From assembly GCA_043228905.1 (NCBI GenBank), contig JBHGNT010000005.1, positions 12,338,001 through 12,402,000 on the forward strand: a stretch of DNA of 64,000 nt, given 5' to 3'. The translations under genes and the position numbers were made by a program. Positions 33,801-45,592 of this stretch are shown one piece after another (position 1 is the stretch's first letter; each line of letters begins with the position of its first letter). The notes under the pieces are model-generated. The model did not search any database, was not told the origin of the DNA, and saw nothing but the letters and a program-made list of their open reading frames with translations. The DNA is from Azolla caroliniana (taxonomy: Eukaryota > Polypodiophyta).

Positions 33801-36800
33801 CGAATAGTCCAATGCGCCATTGATTCTCATATTCCATTTCCTTGGAGAGTGGGCCAAAGCTCAGTTAAAGAGGCGGTGGTATATATTGCTTATTCTTAAA
33901 ACAACAGCACAGTGACAAACATAGTATTCTTCCAATTCCACTCCTTGATGACACAATTGAAAGATTCTTTCTTCTAGAGGTTTGCGTGCATATCTGCCTA
34001 CCTCAATCTCTAACTAATGTGAAGAAGTTCGAACATGCCTTGTCACAGTACGAAGTGTGTAAAGAGTGTGCCCTATAGTATCTTCCTATTAAGAGATGTT
34101 GAGGGCTTTATCCATGTTCTTCTGTTATCCAATATGATAATATCAGTTCAGAGTACTCTATTCTTTTCATCTTTGGTCTTTTTTGAGTGGAGACAATCCA
34201 AGCTATATTTGAATGAGAGTAATGCCATGTAAGTAGAAGGGCTTCTAGCTACTACATGAGCAAAGCAAATGATACAATGTTGAAGGCTTTCCAAAGATCT
34301 ACAAAGCAGCAAAACTCCTCTTTTTATGGGCTCTGCCCTTGTTGATAAGGGTTCTCGGAAGGTCAATATGTGACCCAAAGTTGTGAAACCCTTTCAAAAA
34401 ATTGCCTGTCTGACTGAATGGCAGCCATTCCTCTCGGCCTATACACTCAATTCTAACTCTAGGATCATGCCATATAGTGTCACCAAGTAATGGCCAATTA
34501 TAGTTGTCCTATAATTGCTCAGTATCATGGTGTCTCCACTCTTGAAGATTGACATAATGGTATGTTCTGACCAGCTAGTAGGCAAACCTTACAACATAGT
34601 TCTCTATTAAAACATGTGCCAGCAGTGGGAGCAAGAAAGGTGTCACAGACATAGATAAAGTGCTCACCCACTAATCCATAATGTTCTTGGGCCTTTCCTG
34701 TGATAAAATCTGTTAATAACAGCAGCGGAACAGTTGTTTGAACAAAATAGACACAACCAAGCTGTGAGAAGGCTGTTAGACAGTAGCAAAAATGGTTCCA
34801 AAGAGTAGAGACACAGCCAAAGAGTAGAGCTTGTTTGCAAGTAGCAGCAAAAATAAAGTCTTTACAAATGAGGCTGGAATAGCCTATTTATACAAAATTG
34901 GAGAACGTGGGTGAAATGGTTGTTTCATAGTTATGTGACTCTTGTACTACCAAACAGGTACAATAAACTAGGAATAAGAGGGAATATCTTGGAAAACGTG
35001 GACAAGAGAGAAGGCATTTAAAGAGTTGCAGATTCTAGAGAGAGAATGTAGAAGAGAGATAATAAAGATGAAAGAGAGTGCAGGTCTGGAGCTGCCACCC
35101 TCCAACATTTCCAAATCGTAACTGATCAACAGCATTTCTTACATTTTGTGGAATAGAAAAGCTAGATTCACGTGGGCATTAGCCGTGTGGCTGGGGGCTG
35201 CTTGGGAATATCAAATAGTACCTTCGCATATTCATGCCACATCTGGGGTTGCCACTCATTAAACATTTTGTATGCCCTTTTACTTTCTTTTCATGGGAAC
35301 AAGTGTACATTTCTGCTTCACATTTAGCAAAATGTGATCTCTTTCTTCCTCACAAGGCATTGAAAGGTTGCTCTTGGTTGCTTGTGCAAACAAATTCCTT
35401 GAGTACCTTCGTGCTGCAAGTGATTCCTTGTGTCATGACATTCCTCATCATACTAACTGCAAAGAAATCTAAGGTGCAAGTGCAATTTAAAGTTCCTTCA
35501 TTTAAGTGCTCATCATATAAACTGTAAAGAAATCTCTGGTGAAACTGCAAATTGTGTGTACAAATTCCTCGAGTTACTTTATATTGCAAGTGACTCCTAG
35601 TGTCATAACATTCTTCATAATATTAACTGAAAAGAAAGCTAATGATGTTTGGCTACATCTACATGCATAGCTATTATGAGATATTTTTACCCTAAAATCC
35701 TCAAATTGTTTCAGAAAAAGGAACCAAGAAAAGCATGAGCATATTTAAGTTTCATTTAAATGATAAGAATACATGCATGCAGTGATTGCATGATAAACAA
35801 ATAAACATGAGAAAAGAAAAACACCTGAAGTGCCAAGCCCCAATTATTGAAAGCCTGTCAAACATACAACAAAGAACACATGGGAAATCATTCCATATGT
35901 AAGATATTTGATACCAAGACTTGAATAATTGAATACCTGTGGACTATTGTGGTTTAGCTGAACTGCTCTCTCATACCTTTTACATGCCTGCAGTTATTTT
36001 CAATTATTAATGGATTGCACTAGATTTTGAAATAATACATATGCATAAGACCTTTCGGACTTTCACCAAGTTACAAACAATCACTAATACTACCTGTTTC
36101 CACAATTCTTCAGCTTCTTTAGTACGTCCTCGTGCCTTAGCTCTATCAGAAATAGCAATTGCCCAATTGTAAAATGCCTGTTGCAAAATTATTAAGTTAT
36201 CACAATCTAAAAATCAAAATGCCATTAGCAAGATTCCTATATCAGAAATGAAATATCACTGTAAAAATGTCACTTTAGTAGCCAACACTCAAAGATTCAA
36301 AATCTTATGCAGAATTGATAATACTAAATATAATAACAAGAAGATGATTTCAATAACAAATGTTTACTAAAAACAACTGCTGTGCTTTCAGACATGGTCT
36401 ATAATGCTGTCTCCTATTTGTGGCCTTAAAAACCCACAAATCTAAGTAGATCTATGTGACCATTCAAGACAATTGATGTACAAGGTATTTCAGTTGCATA
36501 TAAGTCGTGTTCATTATCCACTGCATATTTTGTAATAAATAAAGATAATGCCTGTAGCAATCCATAAGTATCTCTGGGGCCTAGGCAAGATTCTTGTACA
36601 ATGCTTGACTAAAATATTTAAAGGTATTTAAAAAGCATAAACTCCTTGAGAAACAAGCCACCAGCAGTAATGTCTTCCTAACTTCTTCATTGCTTTGCTC
36701 ACTGCTTTATTAGTTCCCCATTGGAGACATCACTAATATGATTACGTACTTCTTTTATTCCTTGCCAGTTCTATTGGAACCATTCACAAAACTACACTTA

Positions 36801-39800
36801 AAAAGAGAACAAAATAAGCACAACTATGAGACGCAAAAAAAATCAAGAAAAGTTCTGATCACTAAATCAAATTCCAGATTCTTACATAAACTGAATTCTA
36901 AAACATAACCAAAGATAAAATATGTGTACACACCTCATGCAGAGTGGGACAAAGGTCAGTGGCAGCCTTATACTTTACACAGGCTTCTTCCAAAAGTTGA
37001 TCTTTTGCAGCACCACCAGTGTCACCATCAAGAATGTCTGCACTTTCCTAAGATTGTGCCATCATCACGCTTAATTTACATATTGGAAAGAGAAAAAAAA
37101 ATCCTTATGAAACAATAATATGCTCTTAATGATCTACACCTGTAAAACTAGGGCCCAATTATATAATGCATCATAATCTTGAGAGTTCCTCTGTACTGCC
37201 TTTGCACACCTAGAAAATCAAAGATAAGTATATTATAAATGAAAAGATAACTTAATAATGGAATCGCCTAAAGTAGAGAAAATAGAAACCCCTTCATGGA
37301 AATCTCATTTATGTTCTTGTGCACATTACCGTTTTGCAGCAAAGGAAAGAATCCGCTGCCGTGAATGTGTCTCCCCATCTCCAAATGCAACAGCATTGTA
37401 CAGCTCATCTGCACCTAGGATTGAAGGAGCTAGAGATTGACTTTCAATCTCATAGCTGAAACAAATTTACATTAGCTTCCTCTGGAAGAGAAACCATAAG
37501 TCAAGACAAACTAAAACAAAACTCAAGATATTTCAACGTAATTGGGAATATGATCATCTGAATGAAATTACGGAATGCCTACCTATAAAATAAGATTATA
37601 TTTCCAGTTGTTCGCACAAATTTTCCTTTTGAGAAATTATTGCTGAGGAAGAATTGCTACCGAAAAATGGGAATATACATGTTTCTTTCTACACTCATAT
37701 GCTCCCTGCATCCACTACTTAGTACTACTATAATCTCTAGGAATTTAATTGGTTCCTCTTAATGGCACATATTCTGGTACAGGACAACCGCATCACATGT
37801 AATGTAGTCTTGAGATCATATATGTATGGCCAGTGATGTAGGAGAACCACCTCTAATAAGAGAGAGAAGTGAGCTTAGAATGTAATCAGGTGTATTTTAA
37901 AGCACATAGTTCAAGGGTGATTCTCGGCAAGCAATATAGGAGGAATGGTTATTCTTGGCAACTATACGGTATAATTTTATGGGATTGAGTGACTGAAATC
38001 GTTCAAAAAGGGTATCCGAGTCTAGGGAACCTCCGATGACAATTATATGAGTCTGCAAGGAAATGAGATTCGTGAAAACACCATGGCAGTCAACTTGATA
38101 AAACTTGTCCTGATCAATCATAGGCATTGACCAGCCACAGTCTCAGATTGATTGCCAGCCTCTTCCCACACAAATTCATTAGAACACTCTTTTTTCTGGG
38201 TACTTTCATAAAAGACAGAAGACCCAAGCTTTCACATGGAATGGGGACAAAGCCATTTACTCACCCATGTACCCATCAATTCCAAATTACAAAGAACAGA
38301 ACAGAGATTCTTTACACTATCACCTCTGTTTCTTTTTTCTTCAATCTATGGATTGGAACGTCAAAGATGCTTTTGATTTTTTCATTTTATGCCAGCAACA
38401 ATGCATTCAATACATTCTCTTCCTATGGTTCTTTCAATAAGATATTGAACTATAATCTTCAGGCCAGAAACTATGACATACTCTCCCATTCTCTGCTACT
38501 TCTTCAAAACTAATATTCAAAAGTCACTCTATCTACTCAAGATGGCATAAAAAATTCAGTAAATATTTGCATGCACCCAAACGCTGCTTTCAAATTATAT
38601 ACAAAATAAATCATTTTCATATTTATGTCTTCTTATAAGTTGTTTTAAGCAACAACTACAAAGGCAACTAGCATTGACATTTTTTCTCTTCTATTTCGGA
38701 TCCACCTTTCAATAACTTGAAATAACAATTGATTCCCTTCATCTTATATAGCAGAGGAAACAGCACAAATAAAATGACTCCAGAAGATTATATATAGAAA
38801 TAAGTCACGAGAAGACTGGTTTCTGGCAAGGGAAAATATGAGCACAGCCAAAGAATACCTTGATCCCAACAGAATGTTGATGAATATAATCAACACTGAG
38901 CGGAGAGAACCTGTGGCACAGCTAAATCATGCTTATTGCAAACGTGATTACAGAGTTTATATTGATCATTGTAGGATTAATGTAGTTGGAATCAGCCGGA
39001 TAACAAATTAACATTTGTTGCTTTTCCACGAGTTTCAGTTTCCATTACCGTCAATCCTATTAATATTAAAGCTAAGCCTTCATAAGATAAGAGATGCATA
39101 AGAAGAGAATTCCTCTGAACATTTAGACCCCTCCAGAAGTAAAGACATCATCAATCACATGCAGATCAATGTCATCAGCTGCAAGTGGAAGGAATCTAGA
39201 TTCAATGGAGCCCTAATTTTATCTAAGAAGAACACTTACACATGTCATCAAGAAGAATATTTAGAACGAATGTACATCTACAAAAGGAGAAGATAATGTA
39301 CATGAAATCATGCTCCATTGGACTCAAAATATGCTTCCTATGCTATTCCCAAATGCATCAAAGAAGAAAATTTGCACATTAACACAAGGAAGAGATGCAT
39401 CTTCATTGAAAAAGCATACACTTCAATAACCTTTAAAAGAATTTTACTTATGTATCAAAGAAGAAACACTTCCCTAAATGCATCAAGAAGAAACCCTTAC
39501 ACATCAATAGAAGGAGGAATATCCATTGTGGATTGAAGAAGTGACCGATCAGCTTCTTCTTGGTCAGAAGATTCAGGATCAGAATTGGCATCCGAGTCAG
39601 AATGTAGATCGGGATCAATTGAAGGAGTATTTTTCATGGACAGATCTCTGAATTCTGCAGCCATGATGTCACCAAGGGTGCCATTCGCATAGTGGGTAGT
39701 GATAGTATCGATGCCTGAAGGTGATGGAGGAACATGATAGTGCTCAGATAGGTTGAGGAGTTCATTGTCAGAGTCTTTTTCCTTCTGCTCTACTACCAGA

Positions 39801-39844
39801 GGAGCTTCCCCAGGTACTACTACTAGTTCGGCTTCCCCTGCCAT
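30824..39844 (-). CDS. TPR protein with C-terminal PH-like region, HLB1-like
   Basis: I built 14 exons, all with GT-AG junctions and continuous phase (517 aa): 39844-39501, 37455-37330, 37209-37140, 37047-36934, 36177-36094, 35987-35937, 35854-35825, 33193-33131, 33053-32988, 32719-32588, 32488-32453, 32154-32035, 31939-31733, 30934-30824. Residues 1-115 are acidic and low-complexity. About 150-372 holds TPR-type helices ([51 protein letters not shown]). About 373-517 is PH-like ([41 protein letters not shown]). This arrangement recalls Arabidopsis HLB1 (At5g41950), a trans-Golgi/early-endosome protein linked to actin and vesicle traffic. The name is from memory; the exon model is from sequence. 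Intron 7 is 2.6 kb and the last intron holds a solo LTR. Confidence 0.85.
31075..31531 (+). mobile_element. Solo LTR in the last intron of the HLB1-like gene
   Basis: The segment begins TGTTA and ends TAACA, a perfect 5-bp terminal inversion. It is flanked by ACTGC (31070-31074) and ATTGC (31532-31536), a target duplication with one mismatch. A TATA box (TATAAATA, 31253-31260) shows that the LTR points to +, antisense to the host gene. No PBS, polypurine tract or coding region accompanies it, so it is a solo LTR left by LTR-LTR recombination. It is about 200 bp from the splice donor at 31732. Confidence 0.78.
34711..35112 (-). mobile_element. Probable solo LTR in intron 7 of the HLB1-like gene
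   Basis: AAATC occurs immediately before 34711 (34706-34710) and again at 35113-35117. The enclosed segment starts TGTTAATAAC and has a minus-strand TATAAATAGG near 34887-34896, as in an LTR. The right edge is unclear: a canonical CA end would be at 35107, five bases short of the repeat. Its leader (AGCAGCGGAAC) resembles the starts of other copia LTRs here. Confidence 0.5.
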
Positions 39845-39901
39845 GAAGATGAAGATCAGTTGGAATGTTGTGTTCTCGCTAACTCAGACAATGTTTTATT
39901 A

Positions 39902-40205
39902 TTACACACGATATGGTCAACAGTCTTCTATTATACATATGTACTTACTTACTCACATACATACATAGATTGACCCATGCGTAATAAACGTGGTATTCGA
40001 CATTCGTAATATTCTCGACATTCGAGAATATAAAACGCCCCAAGAATATTATAAAACCATCGTTTACATACATATACATGTACACACATACATATATGAT
40101 ATATGTATGTGTATATACATACATATATGATATATACATATACATATACACACATACATATATGTGTATACACACACATATATCACTCATATATGTATAT
40201 ACACA
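39902..40205. repeat. TA/CA-rich microsatellite upstream of the HLB1-like gene
   Basis: Repeated ACATACATA/TATATG motifs run from about 39945 and are densest at 40056-40205. They lie 60-360 bp upstream of the HLB1-like start codon (39844, minus strand), so they occupy the probable promoter or 5' UTR. Short frames here translate only to Tyr/Val/Cys repeats. Confidence 0.8.
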
Positions 40206-40360
40206 CATACATCAATAATTAATTAACTCACTAATTAAATAAATAATTAATTCACTTAAACATTAATTGATTCACTATACATTAATTAATTTACTAATAC
40301 ATATCTTAATACATTAAAAAATTAATTAATTCATTGAAAAATATTAGTTAATTAACTAAT
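40206..40360. repeat. ATTAATTA-rich low-complexity DNA
   Basis: Runs of AATTAATTAA and ACTAATTAA variants. There is no coding content. Confidence 0.75.
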
Positions 40361-40514
40361 AATTAACTAATTAGGGCTTCTGCTAAACTTAGGGTTTCAA
40401 TGAAAGCCTGAGTTTGCAGCAGAGAACATGATGTAGGATTAGAATAGAGCATGAAAGGGAGTCAAGGACATGGGCTGAAAAGAAAGAAATACTGTCGAAA
40501 TTAGGATTATGATA

Positions 40515-40547
40515 GAAATTAGGGTTTTCAACCGAAACCCTAATTTC
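40515..40547. promoter_or_regulatory. Inverted telo-box pair
   Basis: A perfect 13-bp inverted repeat (40515-40527 and 40535-40547) with a 7-nt loop. Each arm contains the telo-box core AAACCCTAA in opposite orientation, and another AGGGTTT lies at about 40389. Telo-boxes occur in plant promoters of translation-related and cell-cycle genes. The pair is about 670 bp upstream of the HLB1-like start. Confidence 0.45.
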
Positions 40548-40582
40548 TTGGCCGAGAACAAGATGTAGAGGGAAGTGAGGGC

Positions 40583-40800
40583 AACACGCACAGGGAGTAG
40601 GGTGAGGGTTCCTCGCTCGCTACTCACTGTGAGCGCTCATAGGAAAAAAATAGTTTTTTATTTTATTTTTTAAATTAAAAAAAAACATGCACAAGGAGTA
40701 GGGTGAGGCTTCCTCGCTCGCTACTCGATGCTCGCTGCTCACTGTTCATCCACTTGCTTACAAGAAAAAAGTAGTTTTTTATTTTTTAAATTAAAAAAAG
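40583..40800. repeat. Two-copy tandem duplication
   Basis: Copies at about 40583-40684 and 40685-40800 share GGGAGTAGGGTGAGG, CCTCGCTCGCTACTC and a TAGTTTTTTATTTT...AAATTAAAAAA tail. The A-rich tails suggest a duplicated retroposed fragment. Confidence 0.7.
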
Positions 40801-40859
40801 AAAAGAAAACGAATACATTTACATGCATTCGTGGGGCAGGCCCTGTCATAGACAAGATG

Positions 40860-40938
40860 TCACATGGATTGGTGGGGGCTGAACCCATGACCTTCTGGTC
40901 TTATTAGACAACCTTACCAATTGAGCTACATCCATCAA
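40860..40938 (-). repeat. tRNA-derived SINE-like head
   Basis: The minus strand carries GATGTAGCTCAATTGGTAAGG (A box TAGCTCAATTGG) and, about 45 nt later, GTCATGGGTTCAGCCCCC (B box GGTTCAGCCCC). It looks tRNA-like but lacks proper acceptor pairing, so a SINE remnant is more likely than a tRNA gene. Confidence 0.5.
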
Positions 40939-41069
40939 TACATTATTGTATTGTCTAAGGCTCAACTTATTTCATTATAGATTGATCACTAGAACTTTCA
41001 AGAATCTTCTAGAGAATGCATCTTCATGCACTCTCTAGAAGTCTTCTAGCTTTCATGCATACCTCCACA

Positions 41070-41310
41070 TTCTTGTATAAATACTAGGGTGCACCTTGAT
41101 TACAATCAAGGTGAACAACACCAGTTACGAAAGCATATACAGTTCTTGTTTATTTGTCTATCCTCTCTCTTGCTTGTTCTCTTGTCTATGCTCTCTCTCC
41201 CGCTATCTCTTAATATTGAGCCTCGTCTACTCGTCCTTGACAATCTTGTGATCTTGCTTATGCTCTCGCTCTCTCTTAGTACTTAGCCTCATTCCACCCG
41301 TTCGTGATAG
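41070..41310 (+). promoter_or_regulatory. LTR-like segment with TATA box (unbounded)
   Basis: GTATAAATACTAGGG at about 41078 is followed by a pyrimidine-rich leader (CTCTCTCTTGCTTGTTCTC), like the R/U5 part of a plus-strand LTR. I could not set ends or find a PBS. Confidence 0.3.
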
Positions 41311-41456
41311 GCCCCACGAATGTGAGTATGTCAATCTATGCATACTTATACTCCTTAGGGAAAAAAAGATGTTTTTGATATTTCCGCAAATACCCCTATC
41401 CTTCTCAGCTTTAGTTATGTCATTTTCGAGAGTTTTCCCTCACACTATGTGGAAGT

Positions 41457-41507
<51 letters not shown>

Positions 41508-41512
41508 AAATG
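41457..41512. repeat. (CT)n microsatellite
   Basis: An uninterrupted CT run of roughly 50 bp, directly adjoining the 3' end of the LINE fragment. Confidence 0.9.
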
Positions 41513-41514
41513 TA

Positions 41515-43631
41515 TGTTTATATTAAAACAATCATGAAAATACAAAAAACCTTGCTATCAAAATTAGCGATGTGGCAAGGGCAACCTTCTAAGGTGCTGC
41601 AATACAAAATGACACAAATGTAACTCATCTAGGGACAAAGTTCCCATACAACATAACTGTGAAAATTGCCACATCAACTTTCCTCTTATCCTACATATCT
41701 GTTGAGATACTCCAGAAAGCCCATCAAATAAGAAACCATTCCACAAGTTCCAAATATAACACATGCCCAAGTACCTCAAATAATCAAACACAAACGTATA
41801 CTCTAGGGATGGTAAAACTCTATCACCTTCAATGAAAACCCATTGAAAAGGTGACAAAACATTTCCAGTCAATGACCCCCATAGTTGTGATATAACTATC
41901 CATATACTTTTAGTAACCTGGCAAGATATAAACTTGTGTCGAGAATATTCATCAATCGTCATACAAAAGACACATGTACCACTACCAATGTGTCTTCGTT
42001 TTAAAGCCATAGCCAAAGGTAACCCACCAACCATAGCACGCCAAAGAAACACCTTTGCACGGAAAGGAAGATGAGACTTCCATCCTGCATCTAAAACTCT
42101 AACACACCATTCACTTCCACGGATAATGTGCCATGTATCCAAAACCTTGCTCTGTACCCAAACTCTATCCTTAACCAACTTATGGAAAACATCGTTAGTG
42201 TTCACTGCAAATAATGATTTCTTGTTATAAAAAAACCAATCATTCCACGGTTCCACCACCACCAATTGTGGAATCAGTGATGATAAAATAGGAAATTGTA
42301 CTACTGTTTGTCAAATCTGACCATACCCAGGAGGTATATGAAATCTACTTCTCACAGTTCGAAAATCCATCATCTGCCTCTATGACTCTAAAATACCATC
42401 CTCCACAGTTACCAAACCTAGTTTTTCCATTCTATTAAACTTTGACTTTAAATTGTCTTTTCCATCCCATTGTAATAATCTTGAAGATGCTATCACCTCT
42501 GCTGGCAAAAAGTTGCAATCTTTTCTACATTCAGGTGGTTTCCAATTGAACAACTTCAAACTTTTTTGCCAAGAGACGACTAAATGTTGAACAATAGTAG
42601 ATTCTGAACATCTAAATGATTGAGTGCTATTAATAACATGCCACCATGAAGTTCTAATTTTTGTTTAACCATGTCGTATCCCTACATTCTCCACAAAATA
42701 ACAAATTATCTCTGCCCATGGTTGAGAACCTTAACATATCTCTTTCAAGAGACTAAACCTTCGAGCAACTAGATGATCTTCCAAATTGAGTAAACCAACT
42801 CCTCCTAAATGTTTCAGGATACATATATGAAGCCATGAAACCCAACTGATACCAATGTTGGACTCTTTCTTCCATAACGTATACCTAAGAGCACGAGCCA
42901 ACTGATCAATTGATTTCTTTGTCCAAGGTAACAAAGGGAAAAAATATCAAATCATCGGAATCATAATTGCTTGCACCACTTTAAGACGAGTAGCAAACGT
43001 CCAAGCTTACGACTTCCAATATATAAATTTATCTGATATGGTCTTAGATATCTAAGTTAGGCTTTACTTTGGTGAAATACCCACACCAATCAGATAAACC
43101 AAATGAAGACAAATATTCCCTTTATCTAATATTCGGCCACTCCAACCAAGATTAACCAAATCTTGTTGAGTACATCTAATCAACAATGACTTCTGCATAT
43201 TAATATGTAAACCTGATGCTAATGCAAACACCTTCCACACCTCCATTGCTTTGGCTATGTTACTGGGATGCGCCTTAAGAAACAAAAAAGAATCATCTGC
43301 CAATGCTTGAGCTATCAGCTATTTTCCTGAGGGTAAAACAAGTCCCACTATATCTCGACATATCGCTAACTCATGCATTTTAACCAATTTTGGGTGGGTA
43401 ACAATGGCAAATAATAATGGACTCAATGGACATCCTTGTCTCACTGACCTTGTTAATGATATTGCCTTAGTCACTCCACCATTTAACATGACATGTGACA
43501 CTGCACCTAATCCCAACATAAATGACAATCGAGACATCCTTGTACCAAAACCCATCTCCGACATAAGTTGGGCAAGAAATGACCAATTGACATGATCATA
43601 AGCCTTCTCAATATCCAATTGTATCATAATT
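41515..43631 (-). pseudogene. 5'-truncated L1-type LINE ORF2 remnant
   Basis: On the minus strand, in order: RT motifs IQLDIEKAYDHVNW and VRQGCPLSPLLFA (43319-43640), the catalytic ADDSFLFL (about 43280-43303), ISWVSWLHICILKHLGGVGLLNL (42731-42934) and a reverse-transcriptase zinc-binding domain (41564-42265) with KVFLWRAMVGGLP and CVFCMTIDEYSRHKFISC. Frameshifts separate the pieces. The RT begins abruptly at 43640 where the LTR of element E starts, so the endonuclease half is missing. The 3' end is near the CT tract. Confidence 0.82.
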
Positions 43632-43701
43632 GTAAAGAAATGAGGAGCAAGAGTGACTGAGATGCAGCGGAAGGAATGTGTGTGTGTGTGTACGTAAGGC
43701 A

Positions 43702-43750
<49 letters not shown>

Positions 43751-44745
43751 TTAAGACAGAGATAAAAGATTGTATGTTACATTAACCAAAATACTTCCAA
43801 AACAGTAACTAAGTTACAAGGGTTTGGTTTAAATACCAACTAAACTAGGGCAAGTGCCCTTCTACTATTTACAAAACTAGCTTGGTACGACCATAAGCTA
43901 GTGTGAAACCTATTACTATGGGAAGTTGAGTTCGACTCTCAACACACCCCTTCGAACACAACTTCCATTTGTCAAAAAGTTGTTTCGGTTCAGTCTTCGA
44001 AATCTGGCTTCCGCTCGAACTGGATTGTTCGGCTTTTTGGCTTCATGCTCGGTTTGATTAACTACGTGTTGCATACTCACGTATCGTTGCATGTTGCGTA
44101 CTCGATCAATTGCGTATAGTGCGCATGTCGCTCGCAGTACTCCCCCTCAAGCTCAACAATGTGGATGTCGTGAGACCAAGATCCGATGCGAATTTCCCGA
44201 GCATGTCGACTCTTAAGGCCTTCGTAAAAATATCAGCAACTTGGAGGTGCGTACTGATATGTAGTAGATCGATTTCTCTGGCTTGTACGCGCTCGTGGAT
44301 GAAGTGGTAGTGCACTTCGATATGCTTAGTATGCGCGTGAAATATGAGGTTTCGTGCCAAGCATATGTTGCTCATGTTGTTGCAGTATAGGCGAATCGGA
44401 TCTTTGATGGGACGCCCAGATCCTTCAGAATACGCTTGAGCCATACGGCTTTGCATGCGGCGATTGCTGCACCCTTGTATTCGGCTTCCGTGCTCGACAA
44501 TGCGACTGTTGTTTGCTTCTTACTGCTCCAGGAGATCACTCCGCTACCAAGGGAGAAGACGAATCTGGATGTGGATCGTCTATCCGCTTTGTATCCTGCC
44601 CAATCCATGTCTGTGTATCCTTCGAGTCGAATGGTCGTATTTGACTGATACATAATGCCGTAATCCATCGTTGTACTGACATACCGGAGTATCCTCTTAG
44701 CGCAATCGAGATGAAAGTTTCTGTTACCACTTAGGAACATTGTCT
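43632..44745 (-). mobile_element. Element E: truncated copia, 3' LTR plus RNase H
   Basis: An LTR at 43632-43944 (starts TGTAAAGAAATGAGG, ends CTCTCAACA, with a 50-bp GA tract at 43703-43748) is followed by a polypurine complement. Then the minus strand shows copia RNase H: YTDMDWAGYKADRRSTS, VALSSTEAEYKG, and after a frameshift YCNNMSNICLARN and HIEVHYHFIHERV. The usual YCDNMSS Asp is Asn here. The element stops at about 44745 without RT, gag or a second LTR. Its LTR start resembles elements B and C, so it is a relative. Confidence 0.8.
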
Positions 44746-44782
44746 ACTCTCAGTCCTTCGAGGTAGACTTCAAGGTGATTGT

Positions 44783-45184
44783 GGTGCAAAGAATAGATCT
44801 GTAGGTGCGTGAAGCGTAACAGGCTTACAAAGCAAAGCGTATCGTCTGGACGTGAAGGGAGACGGCTACAACCAAATCTCATCAGTGCATGATTTCATAT
44901 ACACACTTATCCTACGATTACTAGCCCACAATTATCAACAGAGTACTACACCGAATCAGTAGACGACTTACACAAACACGGGAATCAGAGAAGATAGTAT
45001 TTTATTAGAAAAGGTAGCTCCCTAATTACCAGCTAGCTCTTTACAAAGGATTTTTGCCCTTTATATACACAAGTCTTTTAGTCCGTTACGCTCCTAGCGT
45101 AAACCGTTACATGTGTTTCTTTAACGCTTCTAATAATATATTCTACTCGTCTAAGTGTCAGGTCTGGCGGACAACACTTGACAC
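44783..45184 (-). repeat. Possible LTR (unpaired)
   Basis: The segment starts TGCAAAGAATAGATC and ends AACACTTGACA, with a minus-strand TATA-like GTATATAAAGG near 45058-45068, as expected for an LTR in minus orientation. No PBS, duplication or partner was found. Confidence 0.35.
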
Positions 45185-45559
45185 GCTTGTGGGACAATGC
45201 CATGGCATGTTGTCGTGATGATTTTCATCCATAGTGAGAAAACCGAGCGGGATAAAGAAAATGGGGATGTGCAATGTTGCACATGCACTTGTACATTTGT
45301 ATATAAAAATAAGATAACAAAATGTAAAGGGGAAGGGTATTAACCTAAGGTGCTAAAGGTGCTCCACAGAGTTTGTTAAGTGTAAATGTGATGTGCACTT
45401 GGTAGACTAGATAGAGGTACGTGAAGAATAAGTGAAGGGAGTAATGGGCATTGAATAGGACGGTTAGAGGAGTGAGAGTTATGGCCAACGGTCCCAAGAT
45501 TGAGATCAAATATTCTCCTTTGAAAAGGAGAAGGGGGTTTGACCACTCCTCTGGTAATG
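45185..45559. other. Unassigned spacer left of the hAT element
   Basis: No coding motif is seen. It ends at the 8-bp TGCCTCAC target duplication of the hAT transposon. Confidence 0.4.
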
Positions 45560-45592
45560 TGCCTCACTAACAATCGGCAACGGTTCGGTTTG
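45560..45592. repeat. hAT left terminus: 8-bp TSD and TIR
   Basis: TGCCTCAC at 45560-45567 is followed by the TIR from 45568 (TAACAATCGGCAACGG...). The matching right end is 63064-63088, followed by the same 8 bases. Confidence 0.9.

Noticed and set aside
38859-38910. Candidate extra exon of the HLB1-like gene
   Set aside because: It has GT-AG edges and an open frame, but including it breaks the phase into the exon at 37455-37330. Joining exon 1 directly to 37455 keeps the frame.
39945-40208. Small Tyr/Val/Cys-rich proteins
   Set aside because: Translations of TATACATA-type microsatellites.
40860-40938. A genuine tRNA gene on the minus strand
   Set aside because: A and B boxes are visible, but acceptor-stem pairing is absent and the flanks are repeat-like.
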